Below, piece after piece: positions 6,777 through 8,074 of a stretch of DNA of 8,074 nt. The stretch spans positions 1 to 8,074 of the forward strand of contig JALHTN010000400.1 in the NCBI GenBank assembly GCA_022865865.1, written 5' to 3'. The notes below the pieces were generated by a model. That model was not told the origin of the DNA. It was given only the letters and a program-made list of their open reading frames with translations, and searched no databases. The stretch's first letter is position 1. Each line of letters opens with the position of its first letter. The stretch comes from Anaerolineales bacterium. GTDB taxonomy: Bacteria > Chloroflexota > Anaerolineae > Anaerolineales > UBA4823. The translations under genes were made by a program, and so were the position numbers.

Positions 6777-8074
6777 TTATACAGGATCAGCCTCTTGAAT
6801 GCCAGCCATCAGCAAGCCTAACTTCTCCCGCGTGGCTTCTTCTGCTGGCATGATAGCAATTAACTTACCAGCGAACATGACTGCGATGCGATCGGATAAG
6901 CTCATGCCCTCATCCAGCTCAGGGGAAACCAGCACCACTGCGGTGCCATCATGACGTTTCTTCATGATCTGGGCATGGATATATTCGATCGAGCCGACAT
7001 CCAGACCGCGAGTAGGTTGGGAAGCGATCAATAGTTTGATGGGACGCGAGAATTCACGCGCCACGATCACTTTCTGCTGGTTGCCACCGGAAAGGTTGGA
7101 GACAGGTACGAAAATGCTGGGCGTGCGCACATCAAAGGCTTCGACTCGTTCTACAGCGGCTTTTTCAATTTCACCCTGTTGTAAATTCATACCCTTTGAA
7201 AATGGGGGTTGATAATAAGTGTTTAATACCAGGTTATCAGCAACCGAAAAGGAAAGCACCAGGCCATCTCTTTGCCTGTCCTCAGGAACATGGGCTGAAC
7301 CCACCTCGGTGATCTCCCGCGGAGAAAAACTGGTCGTATCGGTGCCATTGATTCGGATCTGACCGCTCTCGACCTTGCGCAAACCGGTGAGCGCTTCGAC
7401 CAGCTGGGTTTGACCATTTCCTTGAACACCGGCGATACCCAGGATTTCCCCGGCTTTAACTTCAAATGAGACTTGATCGACTGCCAGCAGCTGCCGGTCA
7501 TCCTTAACAACCAATTCGTCCACATCCAGGACAACCTCGCCATAATTAGCAGGAGGTTTATCCACCTCCAGTAGTACTTCGCGGCCAACCATCATGTTGG
7601 CCAGTGAGGCCATGGTCGCCTCGGCCGGTATTGCGCTGCCGACGATTTTTCCTTGCCGCAGCACCATGATCCGGTCGGCGATCTCCAGCACCTCATTGAG
7701 TTTGTGGGTGATGAAGATCAGCGATTTGCCCTGGTCAACCAATGAATGGATGACTTTAAAGAGCTCGTCCACTTCCTGGGGTGTCAGTACCGCGGTCGGC
7801 TCGTCAAAAATCAGGATTTCCGCCTGGCGGTATAAGACCTTGATGATCTCTACCCGCTGTTGAGCACCCACCGACAGGTCTTCAACCAGCACTTGAGGAT
7901 CCACATCCAGGCTAAATTGAGAGGAAATCTCCTCGATGCGTTGGGAAGCACTCTTGCGGTCTAGGAATATGCCGTTCTTGATCGATTCCACCCCCAACAT
8001 CACATTCTCCGTCACGGTGAAGACTGGCACCAGCATGAAGTGCTGATGGACCATACCGATGCCCTTGTCGATGG
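6777..8074 (-). CDS. Double-domain ABC ATP-binding subunit, BMP-type nucleoside importer (NupO/YufO-like), 5' end missing
   Basis: This cytoplasmic ATPase powers the importer formed with the two permeases downstream. The frame is open to the right edge (I-D-K-G-I-G precede the first Met at 8054), so it is a 431-residue C-terminal portion; the Walker A motif of the first domain is off-window. NBD1 shows the Q-loop MVHQHFM (Gln10), signature LSVGAQQRVEI (66-76), Walker B IFDEPT (Asp90, Glu91) and switch THKL (His123). NBD2 has a Walker A-like GVQGNGQTQL (215-224) with Gln221 where Lys is expected, signature LSGGNQQ (327-333), and IASQPTRGLD with Ser351-Gln352 in place of Asp-Glu. Pro384 is at the usual His position. 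NBD2 is thus degenerate, as is common in this family. Full-length relatives have about 500 residues, so roughly 75-80 residues are missing. The binding-protein gene is expected further upstream, off the right edge. Confidence 0.94.
   Translation of the reverse strand, partial: IDKGIGMVHQHFMLVPVFTVTENVMLGVESIKNGIFLDRKSASQRIEEISSQFSLDVDPQVLVEDLSVGAQQRVEIIKVLYRQAEILIFDEPTAVLTPQEVDELFKVIHSLVDQGKSLIFITHKLNEVLEIADRIMVLRQGKIVGSAIPAEATMASLANMMVGREVLLEVDKPPANYGEVVLDVDELVVKDDRQLLAVDQVSFEVKAGEILGIAGVQGNGQTQLVEALTGLRKVESGQIRINGTDTTSFSPREITEVGSAHVPEDRQRDGLVLSFSVADNLVLNTYYQPPFSKGMNLQQGEIEKAAVERVEAFDVRTPSIFVPVSNLSGGNQQKVIVAREFSRPIKLLIASQPTRGLDVGSIEYIHAQIMKKRHDGTAVVLVSPELDEGMSLSDRIAVMFAGKLIAIMPAEEATREKLGLLMAGIQEADPV

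Noticed and set aside
8052..8054. ATG as start codon of the ABC ATPase
   Set aside because: The frame stays open to the edge, with residues I-D-K-G-I-G that belong before the Q-loop motif. Starting here would remove the Walker A of the first domain.
1813..8074. The metal ATPase as a fourth gene of the nucleoside transporter operon
   Set aside because: An 11-bp terminator hairpin, a 196-base gap and a candidate -10 box separate it from the operon, although all lie on the same strand.

Overview
The window holds five protein genes and two intergenic hairpin structures. It carries no RNA genes, CRISPR arrays, insertion sequences or phage genes that I can see. The gene content suggests a free-living bacterium, most likely an anaerobic or facultative member of the Chloroflexota (Anaerolineae-like). 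This is an inference. It rests on the bacillopeptidase F-like secreted protease with a C-terminal DUF11-type domain and a degenerate 'YLPLV-R'-like tail, on moderate GC content by eye, and on a dispersed-looking GGGCGAAGCATC palindrome. No marker gene settles the taxonomy.

Layout from left to right. (1) At 1-1714 on the plus strand is the 3' part of a secreted S8 serine protease gene. Its start lies off the left edge, because the frame is open to base 2. (2) At 1813-3948 on the minus strand is a P1B-type heavy-metal ATPase, convergent with the protease. Its membrane metal-binding triad reads Cys-Ser-Cys instead of Cys-Pro-Cys. (3) At 3949-4144 is an intergenic stretch with a nested 60-base palindrome, a candidate -10 box for the ATPase, and a strong hairpin that ends the next operon. 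(4) At 4145-8074 on the minus strand is a three-gene operon: a double-domain ABC ATPase (5' end off the right edge), then two membrane permeases. It matches the NupO-NupP-NupQ (YufO-YufP-YufQ) part of a BMP-type nucleoside importer. The substrate-binding lipoprotein is not in the window; by the usual gene order it should lie just beyond the right edge.

How the genes work together. The three ABC genes form one import machine: two different permeases make the membrane channel and one double-domain ATPase drives it, with only its first nucleotide-binding domain looking catalytically complete. The protease would break down extracellular protein. The metal pump would export (or possibly import) a soft or transition metal ion. 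I see no sign that protease, pump and importer share a pathway; the terminator and the convergent arrangement separate them into three transcription units.

I did not find a clearly new multi-gene system. The points most worth a second look are the unusual metal sites of the ATPase, the palindrome in its upstream region, and the protease's C-terminal tail. Start codons of both permeases are better placed a few codons inside the longest reading frame, because the ribosome binding sites overlap the longer starts.
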